DNA from: Bacteroidales bacterium
GTDB lineage: Bacteria > Bacteroidota > Bacteroidia > Bacteroidales > UBA932
Assembly (NCBI GenBank): GCA_024401945.1
Contig: JAKSKC010000040.1
Location: 1 to 11,040 of the forward strand
DNA length: 11,040 bases
Direction of reading: 5' to 3'
The position numbers and the translations under genes were made by a program. Below, piece by piece: positions 1-6,318 of the stretch; positions within the stretch are counted from its first letter, which is position 1; every line of letters begins with the position of its first letter. The notes beneath the pieces were generated by a model. That model had not been told where the DNA came from and did no database searches. It saw nothing but the letters and a program-made list of their open reading frames with translations.

Positions 1-97
1 CGGTGCTGTTCCCGCGGGTAAGAGTATATTTGTATTCCTGTGCCGGGAGCTGTAACGCAGCAAGTGCCAGAATGACGATAAGTATCAGTTTTTTCAT
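1..97 (-). CDS. N-terminus of a secreted protein of unknown function (partial, runs off the left edge)
   Basis: Reading leftward from an ATG at 97-95 gives 32 open codons up to the window edge. The first 19 residues, MKKLILIVILALAALQLPA, form a classic signal peptide: a KK n-region, a hydrophobic core, and an LPA site followed by Gln. The predicted mature protein begins QEYKYTLTRGNST. There is no lipobox cysteine, so a soluble periplasmic, outer-membrane or secreted protein is more likely than a lipoprotein. An N-terminal Gln after signal-peptidase cleavage is common in Bacteroidota exported proteins. The gene lies downstream of the tRNA-Asn gene on the same strand, beyond a hairpin terminator, and I see no TAnnTTTG element between the hairpin and the ATG. 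The visible part is too short to name a family. Confidence 0.72.
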   Translation of the reverse strand, partial: MKKLILIVILALAALQLPAQEYKYTLTRGNST

Positions 98-131
98 ATT
101 TGAAGGTTTCGGCGACCAGTTTAAAGAAGAA

Positions 132-157
132 AAGCACTTGCGTTTCCGTAAGTGCTT
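132..157 (-). terminator. Hairpin terminator downstream of tRNA-Asn
   Basis: The arms AAGCACTT (132-139) and AAGTGCTT (150-157) are perfect complements. The stem extends inward through CG/CG, with a G/T (A/C on the minus strand) position between, and closes on a four-base loop. Read on the minus strand the loop is GAAA, a GNRA tetraloop, and the stem runs directly into TTTTCTTCTTT, a good U-rich tract. It sits 12 nt past the 3' end of the tRNA, as expected for an intrinsic terminator. On the plus strand it is followed only by GATTTTCAG and has no gene to end. Confidence 0.75.
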
Positions 158-169
158 GATTTTCAGTTG

Positions 170-243
170 CTCCCCTTCTAGGACTTGAACCTAGGACCCC
201 CTGATTAACAGTCAGGTGCTCTAACCAACTGAGCTAAAGAGGA
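170..243 (-). tRNA. tRNA-Asn (anticodon GTT)
   Basis: The minus strand folds into a complete 74-nt cloverleaf. The acceptor stem is TCCTCTT/AAGGGGA with one G-T pair. The D-arm is GCTC/GAGC with loop AGTTGGTTA. The anticodon stem is CCTGA/TCAGG with loop CTGTTAA, giving anticodon GTT at 209-207. The variable loop is GGGTC. The T-arm is CTAGG/CCTAG with loop TTCAAGT. The discriminator is G at 170. The next bases are CAA, so the CCA end is not encoded and must be added after transcription, as is usual in Bacteroidota. A consensus promoter lies just upstream and a hairpin terminator just downstream, so the gene looks like a self-contained unit. Confidence 0.96.
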
Positions 244-252
244 ATGGGACAG

Positions 253-283
253 CAAAGGTACTGCATAAATTGATAAATGCAAA
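253..283 (-). promoter_or_regulatory. Bacteroidota-type promoter for tRNA-Asn
   Basis: On the minus strand the sequence is TTTG (283-280), exactly 19 nt, then TACCTTTG (260-253). This is a perfect match to the Bacteroidota housekeeping promoter TTTG-N19-TAnnTTTG. Transcription would start around 247-250, a few bases before the mature tRNA 5' end at 243. The match, spacing and position together make this the best-supported regulatory site in the window. Confidence 0.85.
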
Positions 284-315
284 TTTTTTTTCATATTTTT
301 GTACTGCAAAATTGA
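258..315. repeat. Imperfect direct repeat in the divergent promoter region
   Basis: GTACTGCATAAATTGA (258-273) recurs as GTACTGCAAAATTGA (301-315), differing by a single T, with copies offset by 43 nt. The first copy begins inside the complement of the tRNA -7 element. The second begins on the last base of the forward -7 element. It could be a protein binding site or a local duplication; the sequence does not decide. Confidence 0.5.
269..301 (+). promoter_or_regulatory. Probable promoter of the HU/NUDIX/SpoIID/MFS/NamZ run
   Basis: TATTTTTG at 294-301 matches the Bacteroidota -7 element TAnnTTTG. The -33 element is weaker: ATTG at 269-272, with 21 nt between. A start near 305 would leave a leader of about 25 nt before the ATG at 331. 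The element overlaps the divergent tRNA promoter region, so the two transcription units probably share this short stretch. The -7 match is clear; the -33 call and exact start are inference. Confidence 0.5.
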
Positions 316-330
316 ATTCTGCGTAGGTAT

Positions 331-1080
331 ATGGATATCGATCAGCTTACAAAATTTATTTCCGACATCATTCTGACAAGGGACGAAGTGACCTTGCCAG
401 GGCTTGGAAGTTTTGTGGCTGAGGAAGTTGCGGCATCTTTCTCCGACAAGGGATATACCATCAACCCTCCATACCGCCGGCTTTCTTTCCGTCCGTACCA
501 GGGAGATGACAATTTGATCGCAGAGGCATTTGCAAAGTCTGAAAATATCAGTATCGAGGACGCAAGAGCGCAGCTGAAGGACTTCCTTGGAAAGTTGAAA
601 GAGGTGCTGAAACAGCGCAAGTCTATCATTTTCCCCGGCCTTGGCCATCTCAGGGCCACGAAGGAGAATAATTTCTTCTTTGTGTGTGATGAGGAGATCA
701 TGATTTATCCCGAAGGCTTCGGCCTCCATCCTGTTTCCTTGAAATCACGCGTCCACGAACCTGTCGAACTTGAAAAGCAGGCTCAGTCCGAAGCTATTTC
801 CCAGCTGCAGAAGCAGGAAACTGTCCAGGAACAGCCGTCAGCAGAGACAACGGCAGCGCAGGAAGAAGAAAAGCCTGAAGCCGTGCCAGTTGTGGAAAGT
901 CAGGACGATGCAGTTGTGGAAAAGCCGGTGGAGAAGCATACTTTCCTGAAAGTGCATCTGGTAGGCGTCTTGCTCGCTGTAATCGTCGTGGCCGCCCTGT
1001 TCCTCCTGGCCCGTTTCGCCCCGGAACTTCTGGATAAGATACTTTATTCGGAAGAGGAATTGATGATTTTATATTATTAG
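331..1080 (+). CDS. Membrane-anchored tandem HU-like (CCDC81-type) protein without SPOR domain
   Basis: The 249-residue protein has two HU-fold-like segments. The first (about 1-65) carries the loop LPGLGSF at 22-28. The second (about 70-135) carries FPGLGHL at 101-107. An acidic, Gln- and Glu-rich linker follows (about 145-200). A single membrane helix spans about 207-228 and a 21-residue tail ends the protein. This is the order seen in Bacteroidota proteins described as HU-CCDC81_bac_1/2, which often end in a periplasmic SPOR domain that binds denuded glycan; here the SPOR domain is absent. By family logic the HU part is cytoplasmic and the short tail periplasmic. A link between nucleoid or cytoskeletal partners and the envelope is inference. 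It is first in the five-gene run, with a 3-nt gap to the NUDIX gene. The ATG is the first in frame and lies 29 nt after the -7 box. Confidence 0.85.
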   Translation: MDIDQLTKFISDIILTRDEVTLPGLGSFVAEEVAASFSDKGYTINPPYRRLSFRPYQGDDNLIAEAFAKSENISIEDARAQLKDFLGKLKEVLKQRKSIIFPGLGHLRATKENNFFFVCDEEIMIYPEGFGLHPVSLKSRVHEPVELEKQAQSEAISQLQKQETVQEQPSAETTAAQEEEKPEAVPVVESQDDAVVEKPVEKHTFLKVHLVGVLLAVIVVAALFLLARFAPELLDKILYSEEELMILYY

Positions 1081-1083
1081 GCT

Positions 1084-1674
1084 ATGCTGGAACTTCTGTA
1101 CCCATCCGGCCATGCGCCTGTAATTCCTTCTCCGAGATCATATCTGGCAGACCAGAATGTTGTAACAGATGATGAGATCCTCCCGGTTGTGGAACCTTCC
1201 GGCGTCGTCATCGGCCAGTCTTCACGTAAATACGTCCATACGGTGGGGAATCTGATGCATCCTGTGGTGCATATGCATATCATCGACCGTGACGGCAGCC
1301 TTTATCTGCAGAAACGTGCAGCCTCGAAATCCCTCTATCCAGGGATGTGGGACATTGCAGTGGGCGGGCACGTCAGCTACGGGGAGAATATTGAGGAGAC
1401 CCTTGTCCGTGAAGCTTCTGAGGAACTGAATTTCCGTGATTTCAACCCTGTAGAGATAGAATCTTTCAGATACGAATCCGGCAAGGATGTCGAACTTGTC
1501 TGCCTGTTCGCGACGGTGGGCCATTTCGACATCAATCCTATCAGCCTTGAGGTGGATGGCGGCCGGTATTGGACAAGAAAGGAAATAGAAGAAAATTTGG
1601 GCAAGTCCGTATTTACTCCTACCTTTGAATATGAGTACCGGCAGTATTATGGAATGCTGGAGGCTCTTCTGTAG
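1084..1674 (+). CDS. NUDIX hydrolase (IDI/YfcD-like)
   Basis: The 196-residue protein has a complete Nudix box at residues 95-117: G95, E101, then R109-E110 and E113-E114 in REASEE, the metal-binding helix. The usual final Gly is Asn116. The segment DEILPVVEPSGVVIG (30-44) followed by HPVVHMHIID (59-68) and LYLQKRAASK (73-82) is the layout of the isopentenyl-diphosphate-isomerase-like Nudix branch (YfcD type). These enzymes hydrolyse nucleoside or other diphosphates, and their true substrate is often unknown. The family core normally begins close to DEIL, so this protein carries about 29 extra N-terminal residues; no in-frame ATG, GTG or TTG lies nearer the core. Gaps to both neighbours are 3 nt, so it is almost certainly co-transcribed. 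The neighbouring HIT-like fusion suggests a nucleotide-type substrate, which is inference. Confidence 0.88.
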   Translation: MLELLYPSGHAPVIPSPRSYLADQNVVTDDEILPVVEPSGVVIGQSSRKYVHTVGNLMHPVVHMHIIDRDGSLYLQKRAASKSLYPGMWDIAVGGHVSYGENIEETLVREASEELNFRDFNPVEIESFRYESGKDVELVCLFATVGHFDINPISLEVDGGRYWTRKEIEENLGKSVFTPTFEYEYRQYYGMLEALL

Positions 1675-1677
1675 GAT

Positions 1678-3780
1678 ATGAAAGAGAACCGACTCTCAAA
1701 GTTCATCAATGACCAGTTGTCTGTCTGGCCCCTGGCGTCTGCCAATTTCAGGGCGCTTAAATCCGCTGAAGTCAAGACTTTGGAAGTGAACGGGCTCCAG
1801 GCGTGCATCCAGCACAATCCTGAACGGATAAAATCCACAACTGCTGAAATCGATCCCGAGTCACTTGCATCCCGGCCATGTTTCCTCTGCGCGGAGAACC
1901 GTCCGCCGGAACAGTTCCACGTGAAGTTCGAGGGGAGGAAGGGCAGGAAATACAACATCCAGCTGAATCCGTATCCTATTTTTCCGGCACATCTGGTGAT
2001 CGCCAGCGAGGAACATACCCCGCAGACTATATGGCGCAGGTATGCGGATATGATGGACCTGGCGCAGAAATATGCCGGCTACACGGTCTTCTACAACGGC
2101 CCGTTTTCAGGGGCTTCTGCTCCGGACCATATGCATTTCCAGGCTTGTCCGAGCGGGCTTATGCCGCTGGAACGGTATGTCGATGATTTCTTTGAAAGCG
2201 GGGACGATCCGGCTTTCGAGTATCTGACGAATGTCCGCGAGGCTGTCTGCTACCATTGCAGGAAATTCTCACGCGGAATCCTTGCCCTGAAGGCGAAGAC
2301 TCCGAAATCCATAACTAAACTTTTCTACAGGGTGCTCGATGCTGCGCCGGTGGTGCCCGGCGAGGAGGAACCACGCTTCAATATGTTCGTGTGGGCCAGG
2401 AACAATGAAATAAGGTCCCTGATAGTCCTCCGTTCGGAAATCAGGTCCCACCATTACTTCCTGGAAGCCGGTGACGCGGACCATCTGACGGTGAGCCCGG
2501 GCTGTGCCGATGTCTGCGGCTTTTTCGTGGCCCCTCACGAGGAGGACTTCCTGAAGGCGGATTCCCGTCTGCTAGGGGAAATGATGTCGGAAGTGACACT
2601 GTCAGAAGAGGAAGAACAGAAGGTCCTCTGGAAACTTACGCGCACGCAGAGGAAGATCGAGGTCGGCATCATGTCCGGCAAAGAGATACATTTCGAGATT
2701 ATTTCGGACGGGGCCGGTCCGCAGAAAGTCAGTTTCCGCGACGGCAGGATAGACTATAACGGAGTTCTCTATGACGAGCTTTATTTCGATGCGATGACTC
2801 TTTCGTCCGTCTTCGCGGAACCTTCCTTCATACTGAAGGATGTGACGATAGGCGTCGATTTCCACTGGCAGAGGCGCCGGGACCTGAAGTATGCCGGCTC
2901 GCTCAAGTTCATAGTGGAGAATGAAAGTATCACCGCCATAAATGTGGTGGGACTTGAGGACTATCTCCTCAGCGTCATTTCTTCCGAGATGAAGGCCACC
3001 GCCGACGTCGAATTCCTGAAGGCCCACGCCATCATATCCCGTTCATGGGTTCTGCGCAATCTGGGCACCCACGAGCATTTCGACGTATGCGCCGATGACC
3101 ATTGCCAGCGTTACCAGGGACTCGGTATGGCGGTAGGAAAGAATGTGCGCAGCGCGATAGATGAGACCTGGGGACAGGTGCTGGTCTGTGACGGACAGAT
3201 ATGCGACGCCAGATATTCCAAGTGCTGCGGAGGCAGTACGGAGGTTTTCAGTACCTGCTGGGACGGGGAAGACTTGCCGTATCTCCAGTCCTTCCCGGAC
3301 AGCGACGAGGGCGTGGATCCGTTCTGTGACACTTCCGACGAGGCTGTGCTCTCCAAGGTCCTCAATGATTACGACCTTGAGACAAAGGATTTCTTCAACT
3401 GGGAAGTGAGGATGTCGCGGAGTGAATTGTCCGACCTTGTGCGGCGCAGGACAGGCATCGACTTCGGTACGGTAAGGTCTCTCGAGGCCCTGGAAAGAGG
3501 GCCTTCGGGAAGGATATACAGTTTGAGAATTACCGGGGACAAATGTTCGGAAGTGATAGGTAAGGAGCTGGCGATACGTCATGCCCTCTCCGAATCGCAT
3601 CTGAAAAGTTCCGCCTTTGAAATCAGCTGGGATGGCGATACGCTGGTCCTTGAGGGAAAAGGATGGGGACACGGTGTCGGCCTTTGCCAGATAGGTGCGG
3701 CGGTCATGGCGCACAAGGGATATGATGCCGGGCAGATACTTCTGCACTATTATCCGGGAACAAAATTGGAAAGAATATGA
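1678..3780 (+). CDS. Fusion of an Ap4A-phosphorylase/GalT-like (DUF4922-type) domain with a SpoIID/LytB domain
   Basis: 700 residues in two halves. Residues about 1-310 resemble the HIT-superfamily nucleotidyl transferases and phosphorylases. They hold C68-x2-C71, then NPYPIFPAHLVIASEE (97-112), then SGASAPDHMHFQ (144-155). By comparison with GalT and Ap4A phosphorylase, H153 would be the nucleophile, and C68, C71, H105 or H113, and H151 a possible metal site. Residues about 335-700 are a full SpoIID/LytB domain: GLEDYLLSVISSEM (425-438) with E437 as the likely catalytic acid, EFLKAHAIISRSW (445-457), a His/Cys cluster (H465, C471, H475, C476) like the clostridial SpoIID zinc site, CCGGSTE (516-522), and GWGHGVGLCQIGA (662-674). 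SpoIID proteins are lytic transglycosylases acting on peptide-free glycan. No signal peptide or membrane helix is visible, and there are 18 cysteines. The stop overlaps the next start as ATGA, so translation is probably coupled to the transporter. Domain calls are firm; substrate and location are unknown. Confidence 0.88.
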   Translation: MKENRLSKFINDQLSVWPLASANFRALKSAEVKTLEVNGLQACIQHNPERIKSTTAEIDPESLASRPCFLCAENRPPEQFHVKFEGRKGRKYNIQLNPYPIFPAHLVIASEEHTPQTIWRRYADMMDLAQKYAGYTVFYNGPFSGASAPDHMHFQACPSGLMPLERYVDDFFESGDDPAFEYLTNVREAVCYHCRKFSRGILALKAKTPKSITKLFYRVLDAAPVVPGEEEPRFNMFVWARNNEIRSLIVLRSEIRSHHYFLEAGDADHLTVSPGCADVCGFFVAPHEEDFLKADSRLLGEMMSEVTLSEEEEQKVLWKLTRTQRKIEVGIMSGKEIHFEIISDGAGPQKVSFRDGRIDYNGVLYDELYFDAMTLSSVFAEPSFILKDVTIGVDFHWQRRRDLKYAGSLKFIVENESITAINVVGLEDYLLSVISSEMKATADVEFLKAHAIISRSWVLRNLGTHEHFDVCADDHCQRYQGLGMAVGKNVRSAIDETWGQVLVCDGQICDARYSKCCGGSTEVFSTCWDGEDLPYLQSFPDSDEGVDPFCDTSDEAVLSKVLNDYDLETKDFFNWEVRMSRSELSDLVRRRTGIDFGTVRSLEALERGPSGRIYSLRITGDKCSEVIGKELAIRHALSESHLKSSAFEISWDGDTLVLEGKGWGHGVGLCQIGAAVMAHKGYDAGQILLHYYPGTKLERI

Positions 3781-5081
3781 GCAGGAAAAGTCCGTGGATG
3801 TGGATTCCGACCCTGTATTTTGCAGAAGGACTCCCTTATTTCATAGTTAATGTCATTTCCGTGACGATGTTCAAGCGTCTCGGGATGTCCAACGCAGACC
3901 TTGCCCTGTACACCAGCCTCCTGTATCTTCCGTGGACGATAAAACCGCTCTGGAGTCCTTTCGTGGACATTATACGCAGCAAGCGCTGGTGGATTCTCCT
4001 GATGCAGGTCATCATGGCCGCATCCATCTTCGCCCTGGCACTCGTCCTGCCGCATCCTTCAGCCGGGCAGATTGCAGGAGGAGAAATCGGGGTTTCGCCC
4101 TTCATCCTGACGCTCATCATATTCTATATCACAGCATTCGCTTCCGCGACCCATGACATAGCCGCCGACGGATACTATATGCTGGAGCTTGACAAGCACA
4201 GGCAGTCCCTTTTCGTGGGCGTGAGGAACACGTTCTACCGTATCGGCTCCGTATTCGGACAGGGGGTGATCGTGGTCATCGCCGGCGTCCTGGAAACCCG
4301 TCTCGGAGACATTCCTATGGCCTGGACAATCACTCTTGTGATAAGCGCCCTGATCTTTTCCGCCATCACGGTCTATCATATCTTCGTCCTGCCTCATCCT
4401 GAGGAGGATGCCGAAAGGCAGAACAGAAGTGCGGGTGATATCTTCAAGGAGTTCGGACGTACATTTGCGACATTCTTCCGCAAGAAAGGAGTCTGGATGG
4501 CAATAATATTCATGTTGCTCTACCGTCTCCCGGAAGCCTTCTCCGTGAAGATGCTGACGCCGTTCATGCTGGACCCTGCCGGAAAGGGCGGGCTCGGACT
4601 CTCCACGGCGCAGTCGGGCCTCGTCTATGGCACGGTTGGCGTGATCGCTCTCCTTGCCGGTGGCATTCTGGGAGGACTTGCGGCAGGCAGGTGGGGATTG
4701 AAGAAGTGCCTGTGGCCTATGGCGCTAAGCCTGGCCCTGCCTTGCTCGGTCTATCTTTATATGGCGCTGGCGCAGCCTGAGCATATATGGATCATCTATG
4801 CCTGCGTAGCATTCGATCAGTTCGGATACGGCTTCGGATTCACGGCATACACCTTGTACATGATGTACTTTGCGGACGGAGAGTACAAGACGGCGCATTA
4901 TGCCCTCTGCACGGCTTTCATGGCCCTGAGCATGATGGTGCCGGGGATGTTCGCCGGAATGCTGCAGGAGTCCCTGGGCTATGCGGGATTCTTCTGGATG
5001 GTGATGGTATGCTGCCTTGTGACCGTAGCCGTTACATTTATTGTTAGGAAAAAGATTGATGCATCATATGGGAAGAACTAG
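3777..5081 (+). CDS. AmpG/MurT-like MFS transporter, probable importer of murein fragments
   Basis: The 434-residue protein has about twelve hydrophobic helices (roughly 12-35, 44-60, 71-91, 107-123, 153-172, 183-205, 239-257, 281-302, 309-331, 336-358, 373-394, 402-424). AmpG-family signatures include YFAEGLPYF (14-22), KPLWSPFVD (56-64) and ATHDIAADGYYMLE (124-137). E. coli AmpG imports GlcNAc-anhydro-MurNAc muropeptides across the inner membrane; relatives in Bacteroidota such as MurT of Tannerella import MurNAc. Which substrate applies here cannot be read from the sequence. It is shorter than E. coli AmpG (491), which fits the plain 12-helix form. Its start overlaps the SpoIID-fusion stop (ATGA), and its end overlaps the NamZ gene, so the three are likely translated as a unit. 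That context strongly supports a murein-derived substrate. Confidence 0.88.
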   Translation: MSRKSPWMWIPTLYFAEGLPYFIVNVISVTMFKRLGMSNADLALYTSLLYLPWTIKPLWSPFVDIIRSKRWWILLMQVIMAASIFALALVLPHPSAGQIAGGEIGVSPFILTLIIFYITAFASATHDIAADGYYMLELDKHRQSLFVGVRNTFYRIGSVFGQGVIVVIAGVLETRLGDIPMAWTITLVISALIFSAITVYHIFVLPHPEEDAERQNRSAGDIFKEFGRTFATFFRKKGVWMAIIFMLLYRLPEAFSVKMLTPFMLDPAGKGGLGLSTAQSGLVYGTVGVIALLAGGILGGLAAGRWGLKKCLWPMALSLALPCSVYLYMALAQPEHIWIIYACVAFDQFGYGFGFTAYTLYMMYFADGEYKTAHYALCTAFMALSMMVPGMFAGMLQESLGYAGFFWMVMVCCLVTVAVTFIVRKKIDASYGKN

Positions 5082-6318
5082 AATCATGCTTCTGCTGGCC
5101 GTGCTTGTGCTGAGACTCCAGACGGGCGCGTATGCCCAGCCGGCCGTCAAAACCGGCATAGAGATCCTCAGGGACAATGGTTTCAAGGGCCTTGAAGGCA
5201 AGAAGGTCGGGCTCCTGACCAACCCTTCCGGGGTGGACAGGAATCTGGTATCCACAATCGATATCCTCAATGATGCAGTGGACCTTGTCGCCATTTTTGC
5301 TCCGGAGCACGGCGCCCGCGGGGATGTCTATGCCGGGGACAAAGTGTCCGATTCCAGGGATTCCCGCACCGGTCTTCCTGTCTATTCCGTCTATGGGGCC
5401 ACAAGGAAACCTACGCCGGAGATGCTGAAGGGACTGGATATCGTGGTCTATGATATCCAGGATGTAGGTTCCCGCTCATACACTTTCATCAGTTCCCTCG
5501 GACTTATGATGAGGGCCTGCGCCGAACAGGGGATAGAGGTGATGGTGCTTGACAGGCCGAATCCGCTCGGAGGCACGAAGGTGGAAGGAGCATATCCGGT
5601 GGACGGATTCTATTCGTTCGTGGGTGAGTTCAGGATACCGTATGTGTACGGACTTACAGTCGGCGAGCTGGCGCAGCTCATCAACGAGGAGGGTCTGAAC
5701 AGGGGCCAGCAGGGGAAAGAGGCTCCTCTGAAGTGCAAGCTTACCGTCATACCGATGGAGGGGTGGAGCAGGGATATGCTGTTCAACGACACAGGTCTTC
5801 CTTGCGGGCTTCCGTCGCCTAACATCCCATATCCGCAGAGCGCAATTAATTATCCTTGCGCCGGCCTTGCCGGGGAGTTCTCCAACTATCTCAACATAGG
5901 CATAGGCTACACCCTTCCTTTCGGCACATTTGCGGCTGAATGGATAGATGCCGACAAGCTCAAGGACAGGCTGGACAGCTACGGCATACAGGGGATGGAG
6001 TTCAGGACCATCCATTACAAGCCTATCGCCGGCAGTTCGTCCGGGAAGCTTATACACGGAGTACAGTATTTCATTACGGATTATGATGCCGCCTGCCTGA
6101 CCCTGACGCAGTTCTATGTGATGCAGGCCGTGCACGAACTCTATCCGTCCGTCAATCCTTTCGGTACGGGGCGCAATGACATGTTCGACAAGGTGACGGG
6201 TTCCGATTATGTACGCACCAGATTCGGGGCCTCGTACAAGGTCCGCGACATAATCCAGTATTGGAACAAGGATGTCGAGGATTTCAAGACCCTCTCCGCG
6301 AAGTATTATCTATACTAG
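5059..6318 (+). CDS. namZ: Exported exo-beta-N-acetylmuramidase, NamZ/DUF1343 family (GH171)
   Basis: From the ATG at 5059 the protein has 419 residues, the normal family length. It starts with a signal peptide: basic n-region HHMGRTR, core IMLLLAVLVL, cleavage near AYA-QPAV. Conserved DUF1343 blocks follow: LLTNPSGVDRN (52-62), IFAPEHGARGD (79-89) with E83 as a candidate catalytic acid, VYDIQDVGSRSYTF (130-143), DRPNPLGG (165-172) and LPCGLPSPNIPYP. Characterised members (B. subtilis YbbC/NamZ and Tannerella NamZ) release MurNAc from the non-reducing end of peptidoglycan glycans. The signal peptide places it in the periplasm or outside, feeding the preceding transporter. The start could instead be ATG 5068 or 5086, or TTG 5041. 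I prefer 5059 for its AGGA at 5046-5049 and intact n-region. The stop overlaps the end of asnA by 9 nt. Confidence 0.87.
   Translation: MHHMGRTRIMLLLAVLVLRLQTGAYAQPAVKTGIEILRDNGFKGLEGKKVGLLTNPSGVDRNLVSTIDILNDAVDLVAIFAPEHGARGDVYAGDKVSDSRDSRTGLPVYSVYGATRKPTPEMLKGLDIVVYDIQDVGSRSYTFISSLGLMMRACAEQGIEVMVLDRPNPLGGTKVEGAYPVDGFYSFVGEFRIPYVYGLTVGELAQLINEEGLNRGQQGKEAPLKCKLTVIPMEGWSRDMLFNDTGLPCGLPSPNIPYPQSAINYPCAGLAGEFSNYLNIGIGYTLPFGTFAAEWIDADKLKDRLDSYGIQGMEFRTIHYKPIAGSSSGKLIHGVQYFITDYDAACLTLTQFYVMQAVHELYPSVNPFGTGRNDMFDKVTGSDYVRTRFGASYKVRDIIQYWNKDVEDFKTLSAKYYLY

Noticed and set aside
3..188. A 61-codon plus-strand frame at the left edge
   Set aside because: It runs through the terminator hairpin into the tRNA 3' end. 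The minus strand offers a better gene with a clear signal peptide.
205..729. A 174-codon minus-strand frame running into the tRNA
   Set aside because: It spans the divergent promoter and most of the tRNA-Asn gene, which cannot also be a normal coding region; the HU gene explains the plus strand.
3043..3747. A 234-codon minus-strand frame opposite the SpoIID half
   Set aside because: The plus strand carries the conserved SpoIID blocks throughout this stretch; the antisense frame has no family features.
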